Origin: Parabacteroides sp.
GTDB lineage: Bacteria; Bacteroidota; Bacteroidia; Bacteroidales; Tannerellaceae
Assembly (NCBI GenBank): GCA_020026285.1
Contig: JAHHQS010000086.1
Span: forward strand, 1-16,229
Reading direction: 5' to 3'
Length of the DNA: 16,229 bases
Below are positions 15,901 to 16,229 of the stretch, piece by piece. Each line of letters opens with the position of its first letter. Position 1 is the first letter of the stretch. A program made the translations under genes and the position numbers. A model generated the notes under the pieces. It was not told the origin of the DNA. It made no database searches and was given only the letters and a program-made list of their open reading frames with translations.

Positions 15901-16134
15901 GTATTGGCTTTGCAGGAAATCGGAAATCAGAAAGATGCTGATAGAATTGTTGATTCGTGGAAACAAATGTATTCCGATAATAAACTTGCTCAGTGGTGTA
16001 TAGCTATTTTTCATGGAGAAGAAGAAAAGGCTGCTGAATTATTGAATAGTCGTTATAGTCAAAATGATACAACTCCTTGGGAAACAGGGTATCGGGATAA
16101 TAATATGGATTTAATAGTTCGACTATTTAAGTGA
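12973..16134 (+). CDS. Secreted DUF5107 domain protein with TPR array
   Basis: The 1053-residue protein has a Sec signal cut at about QILA-Q (residue 21), a DUF5107 domain at about 50-360 and a long helical tetratricopeptide region from about 465 to near the C-terminus. The DUF5107 part resembles galactose-mutarotase-like beta-sandwiches that bind sugars. Characteristic stretches are FPEIGGKVWGAIDKSTGKEF, VSGGIEFNFGIIGHAP (122-137) and YIELQSGRVFNQP (313-325). Glu127, His136 and Glu315 are candidate ligand or catalytic residues. TPR-like units include AESCLKQALEKDPYFSPAL and AKGLLDKALSLDTYHGEANY, then less regular ones to about 1030. TPRs in the periplasm usually hold proteins together. The role is unknown: it may process or sense the oligosaccharide made by the upstream hydrolase, possibly in a complex with it. 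Some related proteins may be enzymes, and I cannot decide that from the sequence. Confidence 0.8.
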   Translation: MKKVLILATLCAVGTFQQILAQEAIVREQSKSMISYPFSDPSPVATPSNLYYPYFRFDGFAAKGVKKEWKTVLLENDFIKVTMFPEIGGKVWGAIDKSTGKEFVYDNGVVKFRDIAMRGPWVSGGIEFNFGIIGHAPTSSTPIDYLVKKKDDGSVSCYVFSYEWLTRTAWTVEVNLPKDKAYFTTHTTWYNQSSVDQPYYHWMNAGYPVGKNAQFCYPGDHQISHGGDVYPFPVDEEGHNIGMYEKNNFGNSKSYHVLGYYNDYYGIYWHGEDFGSIHHANFDEKLGMKIFLWGQSREGGIWEDLLTDSDGQYIELQSGRVFNQPASNSAFTPYKHYAFAPQMTDEWTEYWYPVKGIKGISKASRIGALYVSREDGNLNLNFSPLEALSTEIKLFDENELIETLPLNTKVLEPVSLSASKGKSIPEGKLKIVIGDNLLTYSEIREDYDLERPMELPADFDWNSVYGLYTKGEQWMNQKVWDKAESCLKQALEKDPYFSPALVRLASLYYREGLYEQAKGLLDKALSLDTYHGEANYLYGLVNRMLGHETEAKAAFSIAAFSAQVRTAAYEQLGEMFVSEQNWKKAEYYALKSLDFNSKNLDARQLLALIYRKTGEKVKAQEQIQMVLNQLPLYHPVRFEEACLLGKTTVEQLEDFSSLIRNELPFETYLEMAGWYERIGCIDEAMLLLSCIENNPIALYQKGYLLDKMGKTDEAKKLVVKANTLSPDFIFPFRAESMKYLDWAATQSSDWKTKYYKALIYWTNQQRDKALELLNACNESDYAPLYLTRANLKQGQDRLDDILKAESLEESWRVGFALVNYYNANKDWNKLVETGKKYMKKYPDNYYVGLKYATGLCETGEYTSCISLLKKLVVLPNEGAYAGRAVYRAANLYQAMDLIKHRKNAAALKSINASKEWPENLGVGKPYDDMMDNRLEDFLEAKAFAGMGKKDKAVDAYHKVVTKKVSQDHFESGNLLTVLALQEIGNQKDADRIVDSWKQMYSDNKLAQWCIAIFHGEEEKAAELLNSRYSQNDTTPWETGYRDNNMDLIVRLFK

Positions 16135-16229
16135 TTTTGATATAGCAAGAAAAAATGATGTAGCGAATTTGTTGAAAAACGAAGCCAGGTTTTGGTAAAA
16201 AGGATGTATAGTTTTTCCGAAAATGTCTG

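Noticed and set aside
374..16134. Treating the whole window as one polysaccharide utilisation locus
   Set aside because: A separate promoter, a possible terminator and an IS110 relic lie between the susCD module and the hydrolase module, and no regulator ties them.
16135..16229. Weak hairpin GGTAAAAAGG...TTTTTCC downstream of the last gene
   Set aside because: The stem is almost all A-T with a bulge and the window ends there. It cannot be told from chance.

Overview
The window looks like a low-GC Bacteroidales genome (Bacteroidaceae or Prevotellaceae type). The reasons are a SusC/SusD outer-membrane pair, promoter-like TAnnTTTG boxes, AT-rich leaders without Shine-Dalgarno sequences, and a secreted DUF6067-type glycoside hydrolase next to a DUF5107-TPR protein. 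Every convincing gene is on the + strand. I see no tRNA, rRNA or CRISPR array.

Left module (about 246-8863). A candidate promoter leads into susC and susD, a TonB-dependent transporter and its surface lipoprotein lid. A perfect 17-bp inverted repeat with a T-run separates them from three tightly packed genes. These are a membrane-anchored or exported arylsulfate sulfotransferase-like protein (ASST family, PAPS-independent), a full-length two-domain CHR-family (ChrA-type) inner-membrane anion transporter, and a cytosolic PAPS-dependent sulfotransferase whose start codon overlaps the transporter stop (ATGA). Unlike a usual polysaccharide utilisation locus, no glycoside hydrolase, lyase or sulfatase directly follows susCD. 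All three downstream genes belong to families linked to sulfate esters or sulfate-like anions. My inference is that this is a sulfo-group handling system: outer-membrane uptake of a ligand, sulfate-ester transfer in the periplasm, anion or sulfo-metabolite movement across the inner membrane, and PAPS-driven sulfation in the cytosol. This is the most interesting part of the window.

Junction (8864-9870). About 1 kb has no intact gene. Its first third is a decayed IS110-family transposase, readable only by switching frames. The middle is unassigned. The last 120 bases hold a hairpin, a good Bacteroidota-type promoter and a leader hairpin for the next gene.

Right module (9793-16134). A secreted 999-residue DUF6067/GH123-like glycoside hydrolase is followed, after a 13-bp inverted repeat, by a secreted 1053-residue protein with a DUF5107 mutarotase-like sugar-binding domain and a long TPR array. 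Both probably act on carbohydrate in the periplasm or at the cell surface. Their functional link to the left module is not shown by the sequence: they have their own promoter and lie beyond an insertion-sequence relic.
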